NCBI RefSeq assembly: GCF_016463975.1
Contig: NZ_JAEMNX010000002.1
Span: forward strand, 186,001-250,000
From: Marinomonas transparens
GTDB taxonomy: Bacteria; Pseudomonadota; Gammaproteobacteria; Pseudomonadales; Marinomonadaceae
Length of the DNA: 64,000 nt
Direction of reading: 5' to 3'
Below the pieces are notes generated by a model. The model saw nothing but the letters and a program-made list of their open reading frames with translations, had not been told where the DNA came from and ran no database searches. Shown here in pieces: positions 18,375 to 26,827 of the stretch (positions are counted from its first letter, which is position 1; every line of letters begins with the position of its first letter). A program made the translations under genes and the position numbers.

Positions 18375-18956
18375 TTATCTAAGCTTAATAGCCTGCTGCA
18401 ATAGCGGCCATTCCAATAAACTTTGCTGGTACTCACCCGCTTTTCCTTCTAATACAATACCATAGGACTGTAGTCGATAAGCCAAAATGGCGTAAAACGC
18501 ATCCACAGCACCTGCTTGTTCAAACATAAAAGGCAACTTAGCTTGCGAGAAAATCGCCTCAACACGACTAATTTCTATCTGAATACTGTCATTGATGTCC
18601 ACTAAAGGCGCGACAGCACCCAACGAGAACGGGCATTGGCTTCTTAGATTCATAAAGCCAGCATGCATTTCCATGCATAAACTTCTGGCTATCGCTCTTT
18701 GCGATGAATCCACTGGGTACAGAGCACCACCAGAGAGTTCATTTAAATATTCGACAATGGCTAAAGAATCATGCACGACTAAGCCATCATCCAACAAGGC
18801 AGGAACCAAGCCTGTAGGAGCATATTTCAGCACTTCTGTCTTATAACCACTTTTGCTTAAATCGATCCAAATAAGATCAAGCTTAACACCCGCTAACTGA
18901 CTACAGATCCAAGCTCGTGATGACCAAGTGGATAAAGTGCCTACAACTAACTGCAT
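18375..18956 (-). CDS. Glutathione S-transferase family protein
   Basis: A 193-residue GST-fold protein. The N-terminal thioredoxin-like domain carries STWSSRAWI, with a Ser/Cys-type glutathione site, the cis-proline segment TGLVPALLDDG and the gamma-glutamyl-binding HDSLAIVEYL. The all-helical C-domain follows. The substrate is not predictable. It lies 27 bp downstream of an Lrp-type regulator on the same strand, so co-transcription is likely. Confidence 0.85.
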   Translation of the reverse strand: MQLVVGTLSTWSSRAWICSQLAGVKLDLIWIDLSKSGYKTEVLKYAPTGLVPALLDDGLVVHDSLAIVEYLNELSGGALYPVDSSQRAIARSLCMEMHAGFMNLRSQCPFSLGAVAPLVDINDSIQIEISRVEAIFSQAKLPFMFEQAGAVDAFYAILAYRLQSYGIVLEGKAGEYQQSLLEWPLLQQAIKLR

Positions 18957-18983
18957 AGTATTTCCCCTTATGTATTTGTCTAT

Positions 18984-19469
18984 CTATGTAATAGACACAC
19001 CTTGTTCAGGTAAAGGCAAGGCGGTTTTATAGCGCACTTGTTTTAAGGCAAAACTAGAACGAATATTGGATACCCCTGCTATTTTGGCAAGAAAGCCAAG
19101 AATAAAATGCTCTAAGGTTTTCATATCAGGCACCACGACCCTAAGTAAATAATCCTCGTCCCCTGTCATTAAATAGCATTCCATCACTTCGGCACGATTC
19201 GCGATGGCTTTTTCAAAGCCTTGCAAAATATCTTCAACCTGCCTTTCTAAGCTTACATGAATAAAGACATTCACAGTCAGTCCTAAACGATCCGCTTCCA
19301 GTAAGGTCACCTGTTGGCGAATCAAACCTAATGCTTCCATGGCTTTGACGCGATTGAAGCAAGGCGTGGTAGACAAGTTGACTTTCCGGGCTAACTCCGC
19401 ATGGGTAATACGCGCATTCTCTTGCAATTCATTAAGTATAGAAATATCAGTTTTATCCAGTGAAGCCAT
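18984..19469 (-). CDS. Lrp/AsnC family transcriptional regulator
   Basis: A 161-residue regulator. The N-terminal winged helix-turn-helix ([20 protein letters not shown] then [19 protein letters not shown]) is followed by an AsnC-type ligand domain with [20 protein letters not shown]. Such proteins bind amino acids and often control adjacent transporters. It is divergent from the EamA exporter at 19608, which is a likely target. The space between the two starts (138 bp) is AT-rich. Confidence 0.9.
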   Translation of the reverse strand: MASLDKTDISILNELQENARITHAELARKVNLSTTPCFNRVKAMEALGLIRQQVTLLEADRLGLTVNVFIHVSLERQVEDILQGFEKAIANRAEVMECYLMTGDEDYLLRVVVPDMKTLEHFILGFLAKIAGVSNIRSSFALKQVRYKTALPLPEQGVSIT

Positions 19470-19607
19470 GAACTTATTCCTTTATTTGAAAACTTTAAAG
19501 AATAAATACACTAAATAAATACTTTTTGCAGCAAATATAAGAATAACTCATTACCGTTTTTTCCTTATCATTAAGCCATACCTCATCGAATCATAAGAGA
19601 GATCAAA

Positions 19608-20546
19608 ATGGCAGCTCTAGTCGCTATGCTACATCGACGTTCAGGCTTAACCCTATCGAGCAAAATGCTTGCTACCATACTACTGGTTATTGCCATTTTT
19701 ATCTGGGGAGCAAACTGGCCCATGATGAAGTATGGTCTCAACTTCGTAGGCCCCTTGTGGTTCTCTGCGTTGCGGTTTTTGACCGGCTGCCTATGTTTGT
19801 TTGCAATACAAATCTGGCTAGGCCAACTCAAACTACCTAGTAAGCAAGACCTGCCCTTAGTGATGAGTGTTGGTCTTATTCAAATGATGTTATTTACCGC
19901 CCTAGGCGCGATTGCCATGACACAAATTGACGCTGGACGTTCTGCGATATTGGCTTATACCACCCCACTTTGGGTTACACCAGCAGCGGTTTTACTGTTT
20001 GGCGAGCGCCTATCTCGATCTGAAAAAATCGGTTTTATTAGCGGTGTTATAGGCATAGTCGTCCTGCTCAACCCCGCTTCGCTAAACTTTCACTCTTTAG
20101 AAGATATTTTGCCCTATGCCATGCTACTTGGCGGCTCGTTATGCTGGGCTAGTTGCATCCTGCATTTAAAATACTCCAACAGCAAAGCCACAGTGTACCA
20201 ACTGGCCCCATGGCAAATGCTGCTGGCAGCCATCCCCTTATGCACTTTGGCTGCTTGGAGTGAAGGCCCTTTGCACATAAGTCAGATAAAAGAATTTAGC
20301 CTGGTTTTGCTCTTCGTTGGGCCGCTCGCCACGGCTTTCTGCTTTGTAGCAGTGAACACAGCCAGCCGTTGGCTATCAAGTACCAACATGTCATTTTCTA
20401 TGCTGGGCGTTCCTGTGGTGGGGTTAGTGTTGTCCTTAATTGTTCTAAATGAAAAACTCACGCCTTCTCTTGCCCTTGGCACACTGACCATCTTGTTAGG
20501 TATAGTATTTATTTCCTTGGCGAAGAAAGAAGCGCACTCTAAATAA
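19608..20546 (+). CDS. EamA-family (DMT) exporter
   Basis: A 312-residue protein with ten predicted membrane helices forming two EamA repeats. The first repeat begins IFIWGANWPMMKYGL, the second LLGGSLCWASCILHLK. Family members export amino acids or other metabolites across the inner membrane. A divergent Lrp-type regulator suggests an amino-acid-responsive role. The start may be internal (MLATILL), which would drop a short basic lead. Confidence 0.85.
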   Translation: MAALVAMLHRRSGLTLSSKMLATILLVIAIFIWGANWPMMKYGLNFVGPLWFSALRFLTGCLCLFAIQIWLGQLKLPSKQDLPLVMSVGLIQMMLFTALGAIAMTQIDAGRSAILAYTTPLWVTPAAVLLFGERLSRSEKIGFISGVIGIVVLLNPASLNFHSLEDILPYAMLLGGSLCWASCILHLKYSNSKATVYQLAPWQMLLAAIPLCTLAAWSEGPLHISQIKEFSLVLLFVGPLATAFCFVAVNTASRWLSSTNMSFSMLGVPVVGLVLSLIVLNEKLTPSLALGTLTILLGIVFISLAKKEAHSK

Positions 20547-20760
20547 GGAAGGTGCACATAAGCCTACTAAGGTTCAGCAAATCTCCTTCTCATGCTTACC
20601 TTAGTAATGGGTCATGCTTTTACCGAATAACACTAGGGCAGGTTGAATTTTTGATTATCTGCTGTGGCACTGTTAACCAGACATGATAGCAATGTCAAAG
20701 ACCCCATTTTGATAATGCGCAGCCATCATTCTGGGGCTTAACTAGAAACTTGCATAAAGA

Positions 20761-20785
20761 AAGAGGCATGCTATACATGCCTCTT
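20761..20785 (-). terminator. Terminator after pectate lyase
   Basis: A 10-bp stem AAGAGGCATG/CATGCCTCTT around a five-base loop. It is followed on the minus strand by TCTTTATG and preceded by two weaker hairpins between it and the stop codon at 20842. Confidence 0.6.
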
Positions 20786-20841
20786 AATAGGACGGTTGTG
20801 AATGGCTTATGCTATTCACATCCTAATGAGGATTAGTCCTC

Positions 20842-21924
20842 TTAGTGAACGCCACAATTACCATTAGAGGTTTTCAAGCCTTTTTGTGATCCTGCACTTT
20901 GCATGACGATGCTTTTCACACAATTAGCAGCATCTAGCTGATAAGAGTATGGAATACTAATTGACGTCGTGGAGACAGGGTTAGGGCCTGCTGGATGCTC
21001 TTTACTAGCCGGCGACCAGGTAACATCTTCGAAAATATTACCACTGATGTCCCAATAGCCCATATCATTGGTGTAGAAGGTACCAATAGGGTTTTTTGCT
21101 CTTTCAAAATGGTTATTTTCAGCCTTGATAGAACCCCCAATTCGAGGGTTCATACCTGATTTGGCAATATCATTGTAATAGTTATTATAAGCATGGGCCG
21201 TACCATGACGTAATAACGGCATACGTGAATCAATAGTGTCGTACCAGTTGTGGTGGAAAGTCACATTACCATTTTGGTCATCACTATCACTTGACCCCAT
21301 TAGGCCACCTCTTCCAGAAAGGTAAAAATGGTTGTATGACACAGTTACGTATTGGGTATTATTTTTCATATCCAGCAAGGAGTCATAGCCAGATGTTTCA
21401 CCGCCTGATGCCTCTAAGAAGTTATGGTCTACCCAAACGTTATATACATCTTTTTCCATACCAATCGCATCACCACCATTTGAAGTTGGGCTACCCGACT
21501 TCTTCACATTACGTATATGGAGATTTTGCAGAATGATATTAGAAGCTTCACGTAAATGAATGCCAATTTCGTCGAAAAGAGCACCACCACTGGTACCGAT
21601 CAAAGATAAATTTTTCACTCGTTTGAATTGAATTTCATTATCTCTGGTATCGCAACTCCCGCTCACTTTTTCAGTATTGCCGTGATTAATCACCCCAGTA
21701 ACATAAATAATCAGAGGCGTATCATCGTCAGCACGTTCACACATCGCCTGGTTAATTTGCGTCCCGGTTGTGGCGTAAACGACATTCCCTCCAGCACCAC
21801 CAGTGGTATTTCCATTTTGCGTGGCATACCCTTCTAAGCTAGCGGCATAGAGTGGCGAAAACGCCAAGGCCAAAGACGCTAATCCGGCGGTTTTTAAGGT
21901 TTTTTTAGTCAAGCTGATATCCAT
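20842..21924 (-). CDS. Secreted pectate lyase, PL1 family
   Basis: Cleaves polygalacturonate by calcium-dependent beta-elimination. It has a right-handed beta-helix with the PL1 hallmarks: NVWVDHNFLEA, GGDAIGMEKDVYNVW, the Asp-rich SDSDDQNGNVTFHHNWYD and the catalytic Arg in SRMPLLRHG. The start at 21924 is preferred because AAGGAC lies seven bases before it and the protein then begins with a normal signal peptide (cleavage after FSPLYA). Four Cys in the mature protein may form disulfides. Secretion is probably type II; no secretion genes are local. It suggests use of plant or seagrass pectin. Confidence 0.92.
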   Translation of the reverse strand: MDISLTKKTLKTAGLASLALAFSPLYAASLEGYATQNGNTTGGAGGNVVYATTGTQINQAMCERADDDTPLIIYVTGVINHGNTEKVSGSCDTRDNEIQFKRVKNLSLIGTSGGALFDEIGIHLREASNIILQNLHIRNVKKSGSPTSNGGDAIGMEKDVYNVWVDHNFLEASGGETSGYDSLLDMKNNTQYVTVSYNHFYLSGRGGLMGSSDSDDQNGNVTFHHNWYDTIDSRMPLLRHGTAHAYNNYYNDIAKSGMNPRIGGSIKAENNHFERAKNPIGTFYTNDMGYWDISGNIFEDVTWSPASKEHPAGPNPVSTTSISIPYSYQLDAANCVKSIVMQSAGSQKGLKTSNGNCGVH

Positions 21925-22355
21925 ATTTAAGTCCTTTTTATTTTTATTTGACGTTATGCTTAACAACAATAAGCTGAATATTTATCCGTAATGATGTCCT
22001 ATCATGTTGTCTATCATCTCAAAGCAACATTCTGTTCTTAAATACAACTAAGCGGTGGCCCATAAAACACAAATGGGTAATATAAAAGTAAAACGCAATT
22101 TCAAAATAATCAAGTCGACGTTTCTTTTATTTTCATTAAAACATAAAATATCTTTATATTTACTTATAAGACAATAACTTAAAAAATTTAAATTACTTAA
22201 AATTGGAAAATAGAATAGATCAAAAAAGGAATGCATCTCATACAGCATGTATATTCCATCAAAGCTATGAGACGAAAAAGCAATACTAAGACGATTAAAA
22301 CAGTAATATAAAGAGACACAGACATTAACACTTACCTTCTATCAAAAGGCTAATT
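21925..22355. other. Intergenic region, pectate lyase / DUF2721
   Basis: A very AT-rich 431-bp divergent spacer. It contains the pectate lyase Shine-Dalgarno (AAGGAC) and presumably both promoters. A 66-codon minus-strand frame (22048-22248) has poor initiation context and low-complexity hydrophobic content. I regard it as chance. Confidence 0.55.
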
Positions 22356-22793
22356 ATGATCATTACTCTAACCACGCCTGCTATGCTATTCCCCGCGGTT
22401 TCCTTACTACTGCTGGCTTACACCAATCGATTCGTCACTCTAGCTTCCATTATTCGTACTTTTGACCCAAAGTTGGAAAACGACAATACTACTGAGCAAA
22501 TCACTAATTTAAGACAACGTATTTACCTAATACGACGAATGCAGGAAGCTGGCGTCATCAGTTTTTTTCTTTGCGTTATGTCTATGATGGCCATCTATTT
22601 GGAATATCAACAAGTCGGCAGCTATATCTTCGGAGGCAGCCTCATTTTCCTGATGTATTCTCTATTTTTATCGGTGAGAGAAATTAGAATTTCGTGCGAC
22701 GCATTAGACTTACATCTGCAACATTTCAATACTAATTTTAGAAAGCGCGGCCGTAGAAAACCCAACTCTGCAGACAATAATGGCGCTACATAG
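22356..22793 (+). CDS. DUF2721 membrane protein
   Basis: A 145-residue inner-membrane protein with three hydrophobic segments. It carries the DUF2721 pattern: a first helix ending in YTNRFVTLASIIR, a charged stretch LRQRIYLIRRMQE and a paired helix (ISFFLCVMSMMAIYLE, SYIFGGSLIFLMYSL) followed by SVREIRISCDALDLHL. No function is known for the family. Its stop codon lies inside the terminator hairpin. Confidence 0.8.
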   Translation: MIITLTTPAMLFPAVSLLLLAYTNRFVTLASIIRTFDPKLENDNTTEQITNLRQRIYLIRRMQEAGVISFFLCVMSMMAIYLEYQQVGSYIFGGSLIFLMYSLFLSVREIRISCDALDLHLQHFNTNFRKRGRRKPNSADNNGAT

Positions 22794-22803
22794 CGCCATT
22801 ATT
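22776..22803 (+). terminator. Terminator overlapping the DUF2721 stop codon
   Basis: A 12-bp perfect stem AATAATGGCGCT/AGCGCCATTATT with a four-base loop. The TAG stop of the upstream gene is at the base of the descending arm. The T-tract is weak. Confidence 0.7.
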
Positions 22804-22853
22804 CATTTGAAAGGACAACAAACTATTCACTTAAAAAGACAACATACTCGTCG

Positions 22854-23804
22854 CTATTGATTCAACATCTGAACATTAAAACCTTTTAAGGAAGAACCAG
22901 CCAAGTACGTTGAAAAGTACTCAATAAAATCCTCATCCGTCACCTTCTTATGGGTCAAGCTAGCGTGGCGCAGATATAAGCGTCCGTCTTTACGAATCGC
23001 AATCGATTGATGAGATACGTTCATATTAGTACCAATCCATTTCGTTAACTGCCAATCAGGGCGAACCATATTAATAATACTTCCCGTCGGAATACGGTCC
23101 AACAAGGCTTGATTTATACCAGCCCATTTATCTTCTTTTATATCTAAATATACTGCACCTAGAGGAACATAATCGATAGTCGCAGTTTGCGGAGAAAAAG
23201 CCTTTCCTTCAGCATGTAATTTACTCAATAATCCATCACAATCAGCAGAAGATTCGTCATCGCATTTAAGGCGGTCTTTGCCCATTTTTTGATACCAAGC
23301 AGCTTTGTCAATAACGGTTTCTCCTACCATCATGGCACCACCCGCAACGACCTTAGTGATATCGGTTAACAACCCCTGATTGTTAGGAATCCAATCGGCA
23401 CTTGGGAAATGATTACGAGCCATAAACGACACCTTGCCATCGCGATAGCGCAATGCCATAAGGTTCGGCATAAAGTCATCAATCGAAGTCGATATCGCCC
23501 CTGCAAGTACGGCTTCTACGTAAGTGGTACAATCAAAAACATCAAAACGAATTAAAGGGTCTTTATCATATAACCCGTTCTCGCCCTCTCCCAAACTCCC
23601 GTCACCATAAGGTGTTTCTAGCAAGGTTGCACTTAACGACTCCACCTTGGTACCGACAGATGATGACAAGGTATTATTAGACTCTATGGCAGCATAAAAA
23701 GCAGCGGCATTGGCGTTATTTATCGCTTCAGCAGCAACAACAAAAGAAGCAAATAAAGCCCCAAAAAACACACTAAAAAGATTCAAAATCACATTATTTT
23801 TCAT
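22854..23804 (-). CDS. DUF1460 protein, NlpC/P60-like
   Basis: A 316-residue exported protein with a signal peptide (cleavage near FVVAAEA). DUF1460 is a cysteine-hydrolase fold related to N-acetylmuramoyl-L-alanine amidase-like or murein-peptide enzymes. The probable catalytic Cys is in FDVFDCTTYVEAVLA. The later His is probably in NVSHQSIAIRKDGRLYLRH. It probably acts in the periplasm on peptidoglycan peptides. It is single-gene, with no local cell-wall partners except mltC about 4 kb away. Confidence 0.85.
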   Translation of the reverse strand: MKNNVILNLFSVFFGALFASFVVAAEAINNANAAAFYAAIESNNTLSSSVGTKVESLSATLLETPYGDGSLGEGENGLYDKDPLIRFDVFDCTTYVEAVLAGAISTSIDDFMPNLMALRYRDGKVSFMARNHFPSADWIPNNQGLLTDITKVVAGGAMMVGETVIDKAAWYQKMGKDRLKCDDESSADCDGLLSKLHAEGKAFSPQTATIDYVPLGAVYLDIKEDKWAGINQALLDRIPTGSIINMVRPDWQLTKWIGTNMNVSHQSIAIRKDGRLYLRHASLTHKKVTDEDFIEYFSTYLAGSSLKGFNVQMLNQ

Positions 23805-23977
23805 ACAAGTCCCTGTTTTTATTCATCTAAGGGGATTCCATACAATAGACATTGCTCAATTGTTCAACCTTGGAAAGACACAGTTTTGCTGACAACAGTA
23901 TTATTTATGTCTAAAATATAACCTCTTACTTATTATCTACACTTAAAATAAGGTTATTTTTAACCAAGGTTGGCACG

Positions 23978-24244
23978 ATGCAAATTAACGCTTCCTCATT
24001 TCTTCATGGTCAAACTGGCTTACAAAATAGTCAGAACAAACTCGACCAAGCAAGTCGAAAAATCGCCGATGCCTCAACTCAAACAATAGGGCAGCAACAA
24101 TCTATTGAGAAAAGTAACTCTGGCTCTGAGATTCAAGATGGACTAATAGAGGCCAACAGTAGCAAACTAGAAGCACAAGCCAATGCCAAAGTAATTGATG
24201 CTGCCAATAAAAGCATCGGCCGCTTAATCGACATCAAAGCCTGA
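23978..24244 (+). CDS. Small helical protein, flagellin/rod-like
   Basis: An 88-residue Gln/Ser/Asn/Ala-rich protein with no signal or membrane segment. The start MQINASSFLHGQTGLQNSQN and the end ANAKVIDAANKSIGRLIDI resemble the short helical termini of flagellar rod/hook and flagellin-like axial proteins. Similar small hypothetical proteins occur in pseudomonads. No flagellar genes are nearby, and I do not assign a function. It ends two bases before the convergent LysR gene. Confidence 0.6.
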   Translation: MQINASSFLHGQTGLQNSQNKLDQASRKIADASTQTIGQQQSIEKSNSGSEIQDGLIEANSSKLEAQANAKVIDAANKSIGRLIDIKA

Positions 24245-24246
24245 TA

Positions 24247-25134
24247 CTAATGCTCTAACAGACTAATTTGATCCCACAACTTATTAGCAACGGGCCCTAA
24301 TACCTGACCTTTTGGTTTCATCACATAACTTTTGACTTCTATCTCCGTTTTCGTGTCATTAAGGCTAATCGGAACCAACCTCCCCATTTCAATGTCTTCT
24401 TTCACCATAAAATATGGCAAGCGCCCCCAACCGATTCCACTTAAACATAAAGTCCGCTTACTGTGGTAATCATTCACGTACCACTTCCTTTGGCCTTGCT
24501 GTACATCAAGCTCCACACCTTTCGTTAAGTTACCTGTATCCTGAACGATAATTTGATATTCATCCCTTAACTGAGAAGATTCGACCAAGTCTTTATGTCT
24601 GGCTAACATCTTAGGCGCAGCAACATTAATAATACTTTGCGTGTATATATGCTGGGTCACCAACTTAAATGTATTCAAAAAGCTTGCTTCTGCAGCGGAT
24701 ATAGCAAGTTGCGCTTTATTATTGACCACCGAGTCAATTCCTCCCGTTACAAACTCTTGCTTCAATATGACTTGAGTTTGAGGAAACTCATTTTGAATGT
24801 GTTCAAATATGGGCACCAGTTTTTCCAAATCAAACATGGCATCTACGGCGATCACGACTTTCGCTTCAGAGCCCGTTTTATAATGCTTCGCCATTTGACT
24901 AAGTTGATCGCTTTGCTCAAGCAGCATGAGAGCTTTTTGATAAATAAGCTCTCCCTGTTGAGTAAGCTTCAGCTTATACCCAGAACGATCCAATATAGCA
25001 ATTCCTAAACCTGATTCTAGCTGCTGCAAGCCCTTACTGATGGCTGGCTGAGTCTTAAACAGTCTATTACTCGCCCCCTGCAATGACCCCTCTTGAATCA
25101 CGGCCTTTAGCATTTTCAATTGCTCTAATGTCAT
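24247..25134 (-). CDS. LysR-family transcriptional regulator
   Basis: A 295-residue LTTR. The N-terminal winged helix (LEQLKMLKAVIQEGSLQGAS, KTQPAISKGLQQLE) precedes a periplasmic-binding-protein-like effector domain. It is divergent from the DoxX-family gene at 25284, 149 bp away. By the usual LTTR arrangement it probably regulates that gene and itself. The effector is unknown. Confidence 0.9.
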   Translation of the reverse strand: MTLEQLKMLKAVIQEGSLQGASNRLFKTQPAISKGLQQLESGLGIAILDRSGYKLKLTQQGELIYQKALMLLEQSDQLSQMAKHYKTGSEAKVVIAVDAMFDLEKLVPIFEHIQNEFPQTQVILKQEFVTGGIDSVVNNKAQLAISAAEASFLNTFKLVTQHIYTQSIINVAAPKMLARHKDLVESSQLRDEYQIIVQDTGNLTKGVELDVQQGQRKWYVNDYHSKRTLCLSGIGWGRLPYFMVKEDIEMGRLVPISLNDTKTEIEVKSYVMKPKGQVLGPVANKLWDQISLLEH

Positions 25135-25283
25135 GACCTACCTGCGCCCTATAAAACATCCATTAAAAACATAACAAAAAGCTATACTCTTTATGAAATA
25201 CAATCAATTTTAATTAAGTCTCTTTGCTCTATACTAGCCCATATCAACTAAACAAACGAAACAAACGAAACAGGTAACTTATT

Positions 25284-25664
25284 ATGGATAAATTTAAAAA
25301 ATACGGCCTTTGGGCCATCATGGCACTAACTGCTCTAGCCTTTATTGCTGGCGGCGTTGGCAAATTAATGGGCGTTCCAATGATGCATCAATCATTCGCA
25401 ACACTTGGCTTACCAGTGTTCTTTGGCTACTTCATTGGTGTATGTGAAATTTCTGGTGCCATTGGCCTTTTTATCAAGAAACTTAGTTCTCTAGCTGCTG
25501 CAGGCCTAGCTTTAATCATGATTGGCGCTATGTACTATCACGCAGTATATGACCAAGCGAACTTTATTCCTGCTGCTCTATTATTCGTCTTTGCTATCAT
25601 CATCTTCTTTGCTCGCAAAAAAGACAGCGGCCTATTCAATAAAAGCCAATCATCTATCGTTTAA
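25284..25664 (+). CDS. DoxX-family membrane protein
   Basis: A 126-residue, four-helix inner-membrane protein of the DoxX/MauE-like group. The pattern includes LAFIAGGVGKLMGVPMMHQSF, GLPVFFGYFIGVCEISGAIG and IGAMYYHAVYDQ. Members have been linked to redox or stress functions, but none is established for this subtype. The likely regulator is the divergent LysR protein. AGG precedes the ATG, and the leader contains a short AAACAAACG repeat. Confidence 0.85.
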   Translation: MDKFKKYGLWAIMALTALAFIAGGVGKLMGVPMMHQSFATLGLPVFFGYFIGVCEISGAIGLFIKKLSSLAAAGLALIMIGAMYYHAVYDQANFIPAALLFVFAIIIFFARKKDSGLFNKSQSSIV

Positions 25665-25690
25665 GCTTTTAGAATAAAACAACTTTTGAG

Positions 25691-25716
25691 AAAGACTGCC
25701 ATTCGGCGGTCTTTTT
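25691..25716 (+). terminator. Terminator after DoxX gene
   Basis: The stem AAAGACTGCC/GGCGGTCTTT, with one G-T wobble, surrounds the loop ATTC and is followed by a run of T. Confidence 0.85.
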
Positions 25717-25767
25717 TATTGGTGTATATTTTGATGATCGTTTTTTAAAGGCAGTGTAAAAAGGCTT

Positions 25768-26100
25768 TTAGAAAGACACTAACTGACGTACTTCGTCTGA
25801 ACCAACTGGTCGTACAAGACGCTCCACTTCCTGACCATCACGCAAAAGAATCAGGGTCAGCCACAGCTTCACCTTAAAAGCTCGACCCAAGCGCTTGCCT
25901 TTACCATCGTAGACCTTGATATGGGAAAGTTCCGAAGCACCATTTAATACCTCTTCTATCGCTGGCCTAGCCGCCTGACAATACCCACACCAAGGCGCAC
26001 CAAACTCGAGTAGCGCCACACCAGATAATTGGCTCACTTCCTCAAAAGTAGGAGCTGCTTCAGCGTATTCAGGGTTAAAACCTAAAAAAGTGGCTTTCAT
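25768..26100 (-). CDS. Thioredoxin-family protein
   Basis: A small single-domain thioredoxin (110 residues) with active site APWCGYCQAARP. Met at 26100 is taken as the start because GAAGGA lies eight bases upstream; an in-frame start seven codons earlier has no such site. The typical cis-Pro segment (PTLILL) is replaced by WLTLILL, so cis-Pro is absent and the protein may be atypical. It shares a strand with the YkgJ-type gene upstream (38-bp gap), suggesting a joint redox/metal role. Confidence 0.8.
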   Translation of the reverse strand: MKATFLGFNPEYAEAAPTFEEVSQLSGVALLEFGAPWCGYCQAARPAIEEVLNGASELSHIKVYDGKGKRLGRAFKVKLWLTLILLRDGQEVERLVRPVGSDEVRQLVSF

Positions 26101-26138
26101 AATGATTCCTTCACTGAACAATAGAATTAGGGAGAAAG

Positions 26139-26426
26139 TTACGCCTGATTAAACTCATCAATGCATTCATAGGAGCCCATCTCAAACTCACGACAAATCC
26201 AAGGACGCTTCTCATATATAGTACACATGTAAGTGTCTCTATCTACCGCGGAGCACCAACCATCACCTAGCCGTAACATGGTTTCACCTCCCCATTCATC
26301 TACTGATATATGCTTTTCTGGTACGCCAGTATCGCTAATAATCATCACTTCTAAACGACAACAACAAGCCTGACAATTCGAACAAGCAACCTCCTGTTCA
26401 GGCAAATTCTTTAATTCAATAGTCAT
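26139..26426 (-). CDS. YkgJ-family cysteine-cluster protein
   Basis: A 95-residue protein with the YkgJ/UPF0153 cluster pattern: ACSNCQACCCRLEV at the start, then GWCSAVDRDTYMCTIYEKRPWICREF. The conserved Cys are predicted to bind zinc or an Fe-S cluster. The biochemical role is unknown. It is upstream of the thioredoxin-like gene on the same strand. Confidence 0.85.
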   Translation of the reverse strand: MTIELKNLPEQEVACSNCQACCCRLEVMIISDTGVPEKHISVDEWGGETMLRLGDGWCSAVDRDTYMCTIYEKRPWICREFEMGSYECIDEFNQA

Positions 26427-26478
26427 AAATGGCCTATAAAGCGGTCAATTTAAAAAGTAGACTCTCTTTAAAAGTTCA

Positions 26479-26676
26479 TTAAAGATGGCTAAGCGTCGTA
26501 ACAGTATATCGCAAAGTAATGGCTAACCGTGCTTGAAAGCATAAACAGATGCCAAATGAAATGGCCATGACGCAGCCTTGAATCCAACACAAAAAAACAG
26601 CACTGCCATATAAATAAAGCACACCGCCCAACACAAACAAAAACCTGTGCTCAATTACCCTCTTTATCAATCCCAA
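26479..26676 (-). CDS. Possible small membrane protein
   Basis: A 65-codon frame with TTG start. It has two hydrophobic stretches (FLFVLGGVLYLYGSAVFLCW and a second around AISFGICLCF) and a basic N-terminus, consistent with a small inner-membrane protein. The Shine-Dalgarno is weak. It has no recognised family, so it may be chance. Confidence 0.3.
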   Translation of the reverse strand: MGLIKRVIEHRFLFVLGGVLYLYGSAVFLCWIQGCVMAISFGICLCFQARLAITLRYTVTTLSHL

Positions 26677-26827
26677 AAGAGACGAAACAAGGTTAAAAAT
26701 GCCCGTCCTGTTAAATTAAAATTACATTGCTGTATAATTTTACAAAATACAGACGCCCCTTTCGGCTAACATGCTTAAACAACAGTGCACGTGTTTCATA
26801 TCGATTATTTATATGAGTAACCATTGA

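Noticed and set aside
22048-22248. A 66-codon minus-strand frame in the pectate lyase upstream region
   Set aside because: It is AT-driven hydrophobic content with a poor initiation region; the position suits a promoter spacer.
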